DNA of 64,000 bases from positions 1-64,000 of the forward strand of contig NZ_JBHRYJ010000009.1 of assembly GCF_042648965.1 (NCBI RefSeq). The letters are read 5' to 3'. The translations under genes and the position numbers were made by a program. This document shows, piece after piece, positions 51,224 to 59,398 of this stretch. Within the stretch, counting starts at the first letter, position 1, and every line of letters begins with the position of its first letter. This stretch comes from Ferrovibrio xuzhouensis (GTDB lineage: Bacteria; Pseudomonadota; Alphaproteobacteria; Ferrovibrionales; Ferrovibrionaceae). The notes under the pieces were generated by a model. That model did not search any database. It saw nothing but the letters and a program-made list of their open reading frames with translations, and was not told the DNA's origin.

Positions 51224-51420
51224 ACATTGATGATCCGGGCCCTGCTGTCGCACCACTGCAGCACCGGCTCCCCCGGCCGCCTGACGGATTGATGTGCAGA
51301 TGTCACTCAGGACTTCAATTTAATATATTTAATACAATAGCTTGATTGAATACAAAGGTATCGAAATCACAGCCCCGATATTCCCCGCTCCAGACTCGCT
51401 ACCTTCGTTCAGAGCATTGA

Positions 51421-51437
51421 TATAGAAACGTTTTTAT
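51421..51437. promoter_or_regulatory. LacI-type operator, site 7
   Basis: TATAGAAACGTTTTTAT, identical over 17 bases to the site at 28897, about 50 bases above the SDR gene on the plus strand. With site 6 it brackets a 341-base divergent promoter region that holds nothing else I recognise. Confidence 0.7.
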
Positions 51438-51483
51438 TGTTCCATTCACAAAGACGAGAAATTACATGGTCAGGAGGTGCCAA

Positions 51484-52281
51484 ATGCCCGATAGCATGAG
51501 CGGCGGCGGCCCGATTGGAGACCGGCAGATCAACTCTATCAATTTGCGTGGCCGGGTTGCGATTGTGACCGGCGGATCCGCGGGCATCGGCCTTGCCGTC
51601 GCAAAAAGGTTCCTCGCGTCGGGAGCGCAGGTGGCTATCTGGGGGCGCAACGCCGAGAGACTGAAGTCAGCTGAAGCAATCCTGGCCGACAGCTCCCGAA
51701 TTCACACCTCCGTTGTTGATGTCATTGATGAGGCGGCCATTCAGGGCGGCATCGAATCGGTAATTGCCCGGTTCGGTCGGCTCGATATCCTGGTCAACAA
51801 TGCAGGCATCCTCGGACCGCGCCACCCCGTCTGGGAATATCCCGCGAAAGCCTGGCGAGAAGTTCTGGAAATCAACCTGACCGGCGCCTTCCTGTGTTCG
51901 AAGGCCGCCGCACCTCATATGCGGCGGCAAAAATACGGACGGGTCGTCAACATCGGGTCGGCATCGGGCAAAGACGGCAATCCATATGTTTCCGCTTACT
52001 CGGCAGCCAAAGCTGGATTGATAGCGCTGACCAAGGCACTGGCGAAGGAAACCGCCACCGACGGCGTGCTTGTGAACTGCGTTACCCCATCGGCTTCCGA
52101 GACCGAGATTTTCGGAGAACTTACCGACCTGCGTCGATCCGAACTGCTGTCCAGGGTTCCCATGAAGCGGTTTGTCGACGTCGGCGAAATAGCGGCCCTG
52201 GTTGCCTGGCTTTCCTCCGAGGAGTGTTCCTTCAGCACTGGAGCCACATTCGACATTACCGGCGGACGCACGACTTTCTAG
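51484..52281 (+). CDS. Short-chain dehydrogenase/reductase (SDR)
   Basis: A 265-residue SDR: VTGGSAGIGLAVAKRFLASG, Arg in AIWGRNAERLKS (NADP-type), DILVNNAGILGPRHPV, catalytic Ser in NIGSASGKDGN, Tyr/Lys in YSAAKAGLIALT. C-terminus STGATFDITGGRTTF. ATG 51484 is chosen because AGGAGG lies 5-8 bases before it; the ATG at 51466 is too early for that site. Single gene under a LacI-type operator. Confidence 0.92.
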   Translation: MPDSMSGGGPIGDRQINSINLRGRVAIVTGGSAGIGLAVAKRFLASGAQVAIWGRNAERLKSAEAILADSSRIHTSVVDVIDEAAIQGGIESVIARFGRLDILVNNAGILGPRHPVWEYPAKAWREVLEINLTGAFLCSKAAAPHMRRQKYGRVVNIGSASGKDGNPYVSAYSAAKAGLIALTKALAKETATDGVLVNCVTPSASETEIFGELTDLRRSELLSRVPMKRFVDVGEIAALVAWLSSEECSFSTGATFDITGGRTTF

Positions 52282-52498
52282 ATGTAGCACGCCATACCCT
52301 AAAGCCGTCAGCCCCGGGATGAAATTGGACATATCTAGTAGAGGCGCCACTTCGAGGACAATCGTCGCTGGCGCTTCTGCGGGAATAGTGTTTGCCCCCA
52401 CCCTAGCCGACGAGGCACCGTGAATCGGTCTCGCATTGCATGATGCGATCGACATGTAAAAGAAGGCAGAAATCTCTCAGGTGTCGGCACCCCACTCC

Positions 52499-52791
52499 AT
52501 GTGCAATCGCTTTGACCTCCACAGCCCGATTACCGAGGTCGTCCGCTTCTTCGAAGCCCGGGCCGATGCCAACTGGGCAGCCGACTACAACGTGGCACCG
52601 ACCGACGACATCCTGGCCGTTACACAGGCGGCGAACGGTCCGGTGATCCAGAAGATGCGCTGGGCTTGGTGCCGCCATGGGAGAGGGAATTCAAGTCGGC
52701 CTACGCGACACCCATCGGCGCGGCGATCGGCAATGTGCGCAATGATGGACCTGCGCTCATCGAGCCGGTCGGCCCGGCCATTGTTGGATGA
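52499..52791 (+). pseudogene. Decayed SRAP (SOS response-associated peptidase, YedK/HMCES-like) gene
   Basis: The start MCNRFDLHSPITEVVRFFEA keeps the catalytic Cys2 and is followed by ADYNVAPTDDILAVTQ, matching the SRAP N-terminus (MCxRF...N.APT). At about 52662-52666 the frame breaks: the family's RWGLVPPW appears only if one G is added (RW, then LVPPWEREFKS in the next frame). The shifted frame then runs to a stop at 52789-52791 without any of the later SRAP motifs, so most of the enzyme is missing. SRAP proteins crosslink to abasic sites in single-stranded DNA. Confidence 0.7.
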
Positions 52792-52810
52792 TCGGAAATG
52801 ACCGTCCGAC

Positions 52811-52987
52811 CTACAGTCCCAATTCCTGCTCTAGCTGCTCCTTGGTCATGTGACTAAAGCGCGGCACGCCTCGAAGTCTCGCCCGCTTCAAAAGCTCCTT
52901 CTTGGTGAAGGTCTGGGCTCGCTTCGGCTCACCGATAAAGCTGTCTCGGACCATTGGCCGGTCTGGATTTCGTTCAGGCCCGCGCAT
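52811..52987 (-). CDS. Small SAP/Rho-N-like protein (58 residues)
   Basis: MRGPERNPDRPMVRDSFIGE continues with PKRAQTFTKKELLKRARLRG and VPRFSHMTKEQLEQELGL. Two short amphipathic helices with T-K-K-E-L-L-K-x-A and M-T-K-E-Q-L resemble SAP or Rho N-terminal modules, which bind nucleic acid or act as partner domains. ATG 52954 is an alternative shorter start (47 residues). There is no clear ribosome binding site. It is divergent from imuA and lies beside the SRAP remnant. Confidence 0.55.
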   Translation of the reverse strand: MRGPERNPDRPMVRDSFIGEPKRAQTFTKKELLKRARLRGVPRFSHMTKEQLEQELGL

Positions 52988-53101
52988 TAGGTGGAATGGG
53001 GCCTACTGAGCCAGTACCCGCCCGCCGCGGGCCCAGCAATCGCAACATCTCGTACTCAGTCCGGATGGCAGCCACAATATAGGCTTTCAGTCTAGGAAAA
53101 A

Positions 53102-53116
53102 GAACATATTGCGAAC
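53102..53116. promoter_or_regulatory. LexA box (SOS operator) of imuAB
   Basis: GAAC-ATATTGC-GAAC, i.e. the complement of GTTC-N7-GTTC, the LexA operator established in alphaproteobacteria. It is 29 bases above the chosen imuA start. imuAB is a known member of the LexA regulon. Confidence 0.88.
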
Positions 53117-53145
53117 TCATGGCCTGCAGGGGTATTCCCTCTGGC

Positions 53146-53829
53146 ATGATTCAACCGCCCGCCCTCCAGCAGCTCCGCAGCCAGGTCGCCCGCATCATCG
53201 GGCTGTCGCGCCACACAGCGGTTGCCATCTGCCCCACCGGGGTGGCTGAGATCGATGCCCGGCTGCCCGGCCGCGGTCTAGCCCTGGGCGCCATCCACGA
53301 ATTCATCGGCGACCTGACCGCCATCACTGGCTTCCTGGCTGCGCTGCTTGGGCGCCACAAGGCGTTCCGGCAAGTCCTGTGGGTCACGCCCGATGCCAGC
53401 CTCTTCGCGCCCGGCCTGAGCCAGCTCGGCCTCGACCACCGGCGCCTGACCATTGCCTGGGCCCGGCGGCGTGACGACCGGCTCTGGGCGACCGAGGAAG
53501 GCCTCAGAGAGTTGGGCTATGGCGCCGTGGTGGCCGAAGCCGAAACCGTCGACCTGACCGCGAGCCGCCGCCTGCAGCTGGCCGCCGAGGCCTCGGGCAG
53601 CATCGGCTTCATCATCTGCCGTGACCGGCAACCATCGGCCGCCCTGACGCGATGGCTGGTCGAACCGGCGCGCAGCCAGGATTGCAGCCCGCACTGGAAG
53701 CTGACCCTGGAGCGCTGCCGCGGGACTGAATCTGGAGGAACCTGGAAAATGGGATGGGACCATGCGTCGCTTTCTTTCCGTCTGGCTGCCGCGATGGCCT
53801 ACCGACCGACTGAAGAAGCGGCTGAGTAA
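53146..53829 (+). CDS. imuA: ImuA, translesion-mutagenesis accessory protein
   Basis: About 227 residues from ATG 53146 (MIQPPALQQLRSQVARIIGL), chosen because the alternative ATG at 53119 lies 2 bases after the LexA box. RecA-like features are GRGLALGAIHEFIGDLTAIT, VLWVTPDASLFAPGLSQLGL and AEAETVDLTASRRLQLAAEA; the P-loop is degenerate, as is usual in ImuA. It overlaps imuB by 68 bases. ImuA works with ImuB and DnaE2 to copy damaged DNA with errors. Confidence 0.9.
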   Translation: MIQPPALQQLRSQVARIIGLSRHTAVAICPTGVAEIDARLPGRGLALGAIHEFIGDLTAITGFLAALLGRHKAFRQVLWVTPDASLFAPGLSQLGLDHRRLTIAWARRRDDRLWATEEGLRELGYGAVVAEAETVDLTASRRLQLAAEASGSIGFIICRDRQPSAALTRWLVEPARSQDCSPHWKLTLERCRGTESGGTWKMGWDHASLSFRLAAAMAYRPTEEAAE

Positions 53830-55222
53830 CCAGCCCCTCGGCCCGCTGGCGCTGATCCAGACGACCGCCAACACAGCCCGGCTCTTTGCCGTCAACACCA
53901 TGGCTGCCCGGATGTGTCTGGCGCCCGACATGACGCTCGCCGATGCCATGGCGCTGGTCCCGGCGCTCGGTACCGCTCCGGCCGATCCGCAGGGCGACCT
54001 AGCGGCGCTCGAGCGGCTGGCCGACTGGTGCGGCCGCTATTCGCCCTGGGTCGCAACGGACGGCGCGGACGGCCTCATCCTGGACATCACCGGCGTGCCA
54101 CACCTCTTCGGCGGCGAAGACGCCATGCTCGACAAGGTGCGGCAGGGTTTCCGGCAGATGCAGGTGATTGCCCGCTGTGCCATGGCTGACTCTCCGGCCG
54201 CCGCCTGGGCCTGGGCGCATCATGACGGCGGCGGCGTGTTGCCCAGCCGCCCGGACTGCCTGGAACCGCTTAAGCAACTTCCTGTTGCTGCCCTGCGCAT
54301 CGACACAAGGCTCGCCGACAGCCTGAACACGCTCGGCCTGAAGACCGTCGGCGCCATCGCCAATCTGCCGCGGGCGCCATTGGTCAAACGTTTCGGCCCG
54401 CAGTTGCTCGACCGGCTCGACTGCCTGCTCATCCGCCGCGAAGAGCCCATTTCGCCACGGCAGCAACCGGCGCCGTGGCGCAGCCGGGCCCATCTTGCCG
54501 AGCCCATCTCCACCCGTGAGGCCATCGAGCAGATGCTGGATCAGTTGCTGGAGACCCTGTGTCCGCTGCTCGAGCAGGAGCATCTCGGCGCCCGGCAGCT
54601 GGCGCTGCATGCCTACCGCGTCGACGGCGACGTGCAGACCATCCGCATCGGCACCTCGGCACCGAGCCGCAATCCGAAGCATCTCGCCCGGCTGTTCCGG
54701 AACCCGCTGGATGGCATCATGCCGGGCTTCGGCTTTGAGACCTTCGTCCTCGAGGCAGCGGCGGCCGACCCGTTCTCGGCCGAGCAGGCGAACCTGGAAG
54801 GCACACATCAGAGCGGTAGCGGCTTCGCGCAGCTCGTCGACCGGCTGCAGGCCCGGCTCGGCGACCGGGCTGTGTTTCGTTACGAACCGGTGCAGCGCCG
54901 GACACCCGAGGCCTCGGTCGTCCGGCTGACGCCGACCGCGCGCTCGCGGGAAGAGATGCCCGACCTTGAGCCGCGGCCGCAGCGCCTGATGGCGCAGCCG
55001 GAAAGTATCGAGATGGACAGCACCGGCGAGGCCTTCACCTGGCGCCGCATCCGGCGGCGTATTGCCCTGCTCGATGGCCCGGAGCGTATCCGCGGCGAGT
55101 GGGCGCCAGACGGTATGGATGTGGTCTCACGAGACTATTTCCGCATCGAGGATGAGGTCGGCCGCCGGTACTGGGTTTATCGCAGCCAGGAAGGCTGGTT
55201 TATGCAGGGGATGTTTTCATGA
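53762..55222 (+). CDS. imuB: ImuB, inactive Y-family polymerase-like protein
   Basis: A 486-residue Y-family polymerase homologue. It begins MRRFLSVWLPRWPTDRLKKR, keeps a finger/palm region (LTLADAMAL-type NTMAARMCLAPDMTLADAMA), has a helix-hairpin-helix thumb region (LADSLNTLGLKTVGAIANLP) and a C-terminal extension with RDYFRIEDEVGRRYWVYRSQ. The usual catalytic acid pair is not evident, consistent with ImuB acting as a sliding-clamp-binding hub rather than a polymerase. The dnaE2 gene that normally follows is absent here. Confidence 0.93.
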   Translation: MRRFLSVWLPRWPTDRLKKRLSNQPLGPLALIQTTANTARLFAVNTMAARMCLAPDMTLADAMALVPALGTAPADPQGDLAALERLADWCGRYSPWVATDGADGLILDITGVPHLFGGEDAMLDKVRQGFRQMQVIARCAMADSPAAAWAWAHHDGGGVLPSRPDCLEPLKQLPVAALRIDTRLADSLNTLGLKTVGAIANLPRAPLVKRFGPQLLDRLDCLLIRREEPISPRQQPAPWRSRAHLAEPISTREAIEQMLDQLLETLCPLLEQEHLGARQLALHAYRVDGDVQTIRIGTSAPSRNPKHLARLFRNPLDGIMPGFGFETFVLEAAAADPFSAEQANLEGTHQSGSGFAQLVDRLQARLGDRAVFRYEPVQRRTPEASVVRLTPTARSREEMPDLEPRPQRLMAQPESIEMDSTGEAFTWRRIRRRIALLDGPERIRGEWAPDGMDVVSRDYFRIEDEVGRRYWVYRSQEGWFMQGMFS

Positions 55223-55299
55223 ACCGGGGGCGACATCAGCTCTCGTAACGGAATTCCGTGCGTATCGGCGCTTTTCCGTTCCCCGGCAACAAAAGTCCA

Positions 55300-56289
55300 T
55301 CATGGCAGTAGGACGGCGGCCCCGACCGTTTTACGGCTTTCGAGATCAATATGGGCCTGGCGCACGTCCGCCAGCTTGTATCGCCGATTGATGTCGGCCT
55401 TTACATCTCCACGCCGGACCGCGGCAGCGTAGGTCTCCGCAGAGGTCCGAAGCTCCTCCGTCGTGATCGTAAAGCTGCGTAGTGTCGGACGGCAGATAGA
55501 GTGGCTTTTGGCGTGCAGTATCTGCAGGTTGAAAGCCTCAACATCCCCCGATGCCGTACCGTAATTGATGGCCATGCCTCTGACTCGCAGGCATTTCAGG
55601 GACGGCAGAAATACATCCTTGCCAACGGCATCATAGACCACATGCACGCCTTCACCTGCCGTCAGATCCAGAACGCGCTCTTCAAAGCGCTCCGCCCGGT
55701 AATTGATGACGTGATGACATCCGGCATCCTGAGCAACCCTGACCTTTTCGTCGCTGCCAACCGTACCGATTACTTCGGCGCCCAGCGCCCGGCCCCAGGC
55801 ACTGAGAATCAACCCCATGCCACCCGCGGCGGCGTGAACCAGTATCTTGTCGCCAGCTTGCACCTTGTACAGTCGATGCAGCAGGTATTCTGCCGTCATG
55901 CCGCGCAGAAGCGTCCCCGCCGCCTGCTCGACATTCAGCCCATCCGGAATTGGCAGGGCACGCGCTGCAGGGACATTGCGTATAGTGGTATACGCTCCCG
56001 GCATGAGATAGGTGACCGCCTGACCGACAGAGAAGCCGGAAACTCCAGGCCCGATCGACTCCACGATACCGGCGCCCTGGGACCCTAAAATGACTGGAAA
56101 GCTGTCGGTCTGTGTCGGCCCATGCGCGCCCTGCCTCTGATAAATGTCTGCATAGTTAAGACCGATTGCCTCCTGGACAATGCGAAGCTCCCCCGGGCCG
56201 GGCTCCTGGATATCGATGTTCTCCAACTCGAGGACCTCGGGTCCACCGTGCCGGTGGGCCAGAACTGCAGGCGACGTCAATGCAGGCAT
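55300..56289 (-). CDS. NADPH:quinone oxidoreductase-like (zeta-crystallin, MDR family)
   Basis: A 329-residue medium-chain reductase without zinc ligands: AHRHGGPEVLELENIDIQEP, GLNYADIYQRQGAHGP, and the nucleotide-binding ILVHAAAGGMGLILSAWGRA followed by GTVGSDEKVRVAQDAGCHHV. The C-terminal AHIDLESRKTVGAAVLLP is typical of quinone oxidoreductases. The frame continues upstream to 56478 over the enoyl-CoA hydratase gene, so ATG 56289 is used. Last gene of the minus-strand acyl-CoA cluster. Confidence 0.92.
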   Translation of the reverse strand: MPALTSPAVLAHRHGGPEVLELENIDIQEPGPGELRIVQEAIGLNYADIYQRQGAHGPTQTDSFPVILGSQGAGIVESIGPGVSGFSVGQAVTYLMPGAYTTIRNVPAARALPIPDGLNVEQAAGTLLRGMTAEYLLHRLYKVQAGDKILVHAAAGGMGLILSAWGRALGAEVIGTVGSDEKVRVAQDAGCHHVINYRAERFEERVLDLTAGEGVHVVYDAVGKDVFLPSLKCLRVRGMAINYGTASGDVEAFNLQILHAKSHSICRPTLRSFTITTEELRTSAETYAAAVRRGDVKADINRRYKLADVRQAHIDLESRKTVGAAVLLP

Positions 56290-56317
56290 GTGAGCTCCGA
56301 AGGATTGGGTAATTTTG

Positions 56318-57121
56318 CTATTTGCCCTGAAATTGCGGCTTCCGCTTCTCCATGAAAGCCCGGCGGCCTTCCTGGTAGTCCGCGCTATCGAAGCAGCGTA
56401 CAACGAGCTTCGCGACTTCGCTCGATTCCGGGTCCGCGGAATATTTCTCGAAAACCCGAATGGCTGCCTTCGCGGCATGCACCGTCAGCGGCGCATTGCC
56501 CGCCACTATCCCTGCGTAATCCGAGACAAAGGCCTGCAGAGCGTCGGAAGCAACAATCTGATTAATCAGGCCGACACGCAGAGCTTCATCGGCATCCAGC
56601 TTCCTGCCACTGAACAGCATGTCTTTGGCGGTTGACGGTCCGACCAGACGCGCAAGAGCGGCCAGTCCTTCATATTCATAGCCAAGCCCCAGCTTGGCCG
56701 CCGGGATGGCGAACTTTGAGTCCGGAGTCGCGAAGCGGATATCCGCCGTCAGGGCAATGGCGAGCCCACCACCCACGCAAAACCCCTCAATCATAGCAAT
56801 CAGCGGCTTTGTCAGGCTCTGCAGCGCCTTGCGGCCCCGGCTAGACACCACACCATATCGAACCTGCTGCTCGGCGTTGGCCCGGCTTTTTTCGAATTCT
56901 GATATGTCCGCCCCCGAAGCAAATGCCTTGCCGCCCGCACCGTGCATGACAACGACACGAACATCAGAACGCTGTTCAAAGGTCTCCGCTGCATCCGCAA
57001 TACCGTCCCACATCTCAAGAGACACGGCATTTCGGCGTTCGGGCTGATTTATGGTCAGCCAGCCAACACCGCCTCTGATCTCGGCGAGTATCTTGGTCGT
57101 CTTAAGCTCGACTGTCGTCAT
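56318..57121 (-). CDS. Enoyl-CoA hydratase/isomerase family protein
   Basis: A 267-residue crotonase-fold protein: GVGWLTINQPERRNAVSLEM, oxyanion-hole segments GKAFASGADISEFEKSRA and IEGFCVGGGLAIALTADIRF, and DSKFAIPAAKLGLGYEYEGL. In the second segment the usual catalytic Glu pair is only partly evident, so isomerase, hydrolase or lyase activity is possible. It lies between the quinone-oxidoreductase-like and CoA-transferase genes on the same strand. Confidence 0.92.
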   Translation of the reverse strand: MTTVELKTTKILAEIRGGVGWLTINQPERRNAVSLEMWDGIADAAETFEQRSDVRVVVMHGAGGKAFASGADISEFEKSRANAEQQVRYGVVSSRGRKALQSLTKPLIAMIEGFCVGGGLAIALTADIRFATPDSKFAIPAAKLGLGYEYEGLAALARLVGPSTAKDMLFSGRKLDADEALRVGLINQIVASDALQAFVSDYAGIVAGNAPLTVHAAKAAIRVFEKYSADPESSEVAKLVVRCFDSADYQEGRRAFMEKRKPQFQGK

Positions 57122-57147
57122 CGGAGCACCCTTCCCATCGAAGGCAT

Positions 57148-58317
57148 TCAGACTACCCCGCCGCCTTTCAGTTGCTCAATGGCCGCCTTGTCATATCCGA
57201 GCTCCATCAGTATCTCATCGGTATGCTGCCCCTTGGCGGGTGTGGGGGTCTCTATGGCGCTCTTGGAGCGAGACATGATAATGGGCTGCCCGACCAGATG
57301 TATCTCGCCAAGATCAGGGTGCATGACCGGCTGCGCAAGCTTGAGGTGCTGTACCTGCGGGTCGGCGAAGACTTCGTCTACAGCGTAAATGGGACCGCTA
57401 GGCACACCCGCCGCCGCAAATATTTTCATCCAATCCGCTGAAGACTTACCCTTCGTCTGCTCGCTTATAGCATCGTTCAGCGCCTTGCGGTTTTCCGACC
57501 GCGATTTGCTATCGGAAAACCTCGGCTCTTCGGCCAGGTGCTTAGCATCAATTGCCTTGCAGAACTTCTTCCACATCGGCTGGCCCGCCACAGCGATATT
57601 GATGTAGCCGTTTGCCGTCTGGAAGACGCCCGTCGGAATAGCAGTCGGATGGTCGTTTCCGGCCTGTTGCGGGACCTCCTTGTCCATCAGCCAGCGGGTC
57701 GCCTGGAAATCCAGCAGCGCCACCTGTGCCTGAAGCAAAGACGTCTGCACCCACTGGCCTTCACCCGACACTTCTCGCTCCAGAAGCGCCGTCAAAATGC
57801 CAAGGGCGCAATACAGTCCCGCCCCCAGGTCGGCGATCGGAATGCCAACCCGGACCGGCCCCTGACCCGGAAGGCCGGTTACCGACATAAGCCCGCCCAT
57901 GCCCTGAGCGACCTGGTCGAAACCCGGAAGCTTCGCGTAAGGACCAGTTTGCCCGAAACCGGAGATGCTCGCATAGACAAGGCGGGGATTTATCGCTCGT
58001 GCCGCCTCATATCCGATACCAAGGCGCTCCTTCACGTCCGGCCGGAAATTCTCGACGAGAACATCGGCCTTTTCGATCAGGCGCCGCATGATGTCAGCTG
58101 CCTTCGGGTCCTTCAGATTGAGGGTCAGGCTCCGCTTGTTCCGGTGCAGGTTCTGGAAATCCGAGCTAACCCGGGACCCGAACATCCCGTCCTCTTCAAT
58201 CGCCTCGACCTTGATAACTTTGGCGCCCCAATCCGCCAGCTGCCGTACAGCCGTCGGCCCTGACCGAATCCGACTCAGGTCGATAACGGTAAAACGCTCC
58301 AGAGCTTTTGCATGCAT
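57148..58317 (-). CDS. Type III CoA-transferase (CaiB/BaiF family)
   Basis: A 389-residue family III CoA-transferase: FTVIDLSRIRSGPTAVRQLA, DWGAKVIKVEAIEEDG, NKRSLTLNLKDPKAADIMRR, ADVLVENFRPDVKERLGIGY and RLVYASISGFGQTGPYAKLP. The catalytic Asp is expected near GIPIADLGAGLYCALGI. It moves CoA between carboxylic acids. ATG 58317 (MHAKALERF) gives the standard length. The ABC ATPase gene starts a little upstream, so acid uptake and CoA activation are linked. Confidence 0.93.
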   Translation of the reverse strand: MHAKALERFTVIDLSRIRSGPTAVRQLADWGAKVIKVEAIEEDGMFGSRVSSDFQNLHRNKRSLTLNLKDPKAADIMRRLIEKADVLVENFRPDVKERLGIGYEAARAINPRLVYASISGFGQTGPYAKLPGFDQVAQGMGGLMSVTGLPGQGPVRVGIPIADLGAGLYCALGILTALLEREVSGEGQWVQTSLLQAQVALLDFQATRWLMDKEVPQQAGNDHPTAIPTGVFQTANGYINIAVAGQPMWKKFCKAIDAKHLAEEPRFSDSKSRSENRKALNDAISEQTKGKSSADWMKIFAAAGVPSGPIYAVDEVFADPQVQHLKLAQPVMHPDLGEIHLVGQPIIMSRSKSAIETPTPAKGQHTDEILMELGYDKAAIEQLKGGGVV

Positions 58318-58330
58318 TCTGCTCACCCAA

Positions 58331-59398
58331 TCAATTCGGAATTGGCACAATTCTGCTCGGCTGGATTGCCAGCCAGACAGATTCATTGACATTGAAGACT
58401 TTGACGGCCGGGGCCGACACCCTCAGCTTCAGACAGCTTCCCCTGGGCTTGATGACATAGTCCCAGCTCTCACCAAGGAAGCAGCGGCTGATAACATCGC
58501 TCTCAAGAACAAGGTCCCCGGTTCCGGTTGGGGCCGCCTTCATGACATCGATATTCTGCGGCCGCAGAGATGCTGTGAATTCCACGGCGACAGGCCGGTC
58601 GGCAAGTGCGCAGACCGGCAACGAAAAGCCGTCAAATGTCGCCTGTTCCCCCTCGAGCCGCCCGTCGACCATGTTTGTTCGACCAATGAAATTGGCCACG
58701 AACTTGGTCTGTGGTTTCGTATAAACCGTAAACGGATCGGCTACCTGCTCAATGCGCCCCTGGTTCATCACGGCCACCCTGTCGGAAATTGCCATCGCCT
58801 CCGACTGGTCATGAGTGACATAGACGGTGGTCATATGGAATTCGTCGTGCAGGCGGCGAATCTCATTCCGCATCTCCTCCCGGAGATTCGCATCAAGATT
58901 GGACAGTGGCTCATCCAGAAGCAGGACCTCCGGCTCCACGACGATAGAGCGGGCGAGCGCAACCCGCTGCTGCTGGCCACCCGAAAGCTCGTTCGGATAC
59001 CGGTCCGCCAGCTTCTCCAGATGCACAATATCAAGGATTTTCCCGATCCGGCCCTTCATCGAAGTGGCGTCAATCTTTCGCATCTTCAAGCCGAAGGCGA
59101 CATTCTCGTAAACCGTCATATTCGGCCAGATGGCATAGCTCTGGAATATCATCGACATGCCACGATGTTCAGGCGGCACAATTTTGCTACCTGCCGACAA
59201 GACGCGGCCGTTCATGACAATCTCACCAGCCGTCGGCTCGATGAACCCCGCAATCATCCGGAGCGTCGTCGTCTTGCCACAGCCGGAAGGCCCCAGTAAT
59301 GAGACGAACTCGCCCTTTTGCAGATGAAGGTCTATGCCATTTACTGCCGTGAACGAAGCGTACGACTTCGTCAGCTTGTTCAGCGCAAGCTTTTCCAT
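58331..59398 (-). CDS. ABC transporter ATP-binding protein, ferric/spermidine/putrescine type
   Basis: A 355-residue ATPase: Walker A LLGPSGCGKTTTLRMIAG, signature NELSGGQQQRVALARSIV, Walker B EVLLLDEPLSNLDANLREEM and H-loop TVYVTHDQSEAMAISDRV, then a TOBE-like C-terminal domain from about residue 240. This is the PotA/FbpC/UgpC group. It overlaps the permease stop by 1 base (TGATG). Confidence 0.94.
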   Translation of the reverse strand: MEKLALNKLTKSYASFTAVNGIDLHLQKGEFVSLLGPSGCGKTTTLRMIAGFIEPTAGEIVMNGRVLSAGSKIVPPEHRGMSMIFQSYAIWPNMTVYENVAFGLKMRKIDATSMKGRIGKILDIVHLEKLADRYPNELSGGQQQRVALARSIVVEPEVLLLDEPLSNLDANLREEMRNEIRRLHDEFHMTTVYVTHDQSEAMAISDRVAVMNQGRIEQVADPFTVYTKPQTKFVANFIGRTNMVDGRLEGEQATFDGFSLPVCALADRPVAVEFTASLRPQNIDVMKAAPTGTGDLVLESDVISRCFLGESWDYVIKPRGSCLKLRVSAPAVKVFNVNESVWLAIQPSRIVPIPN

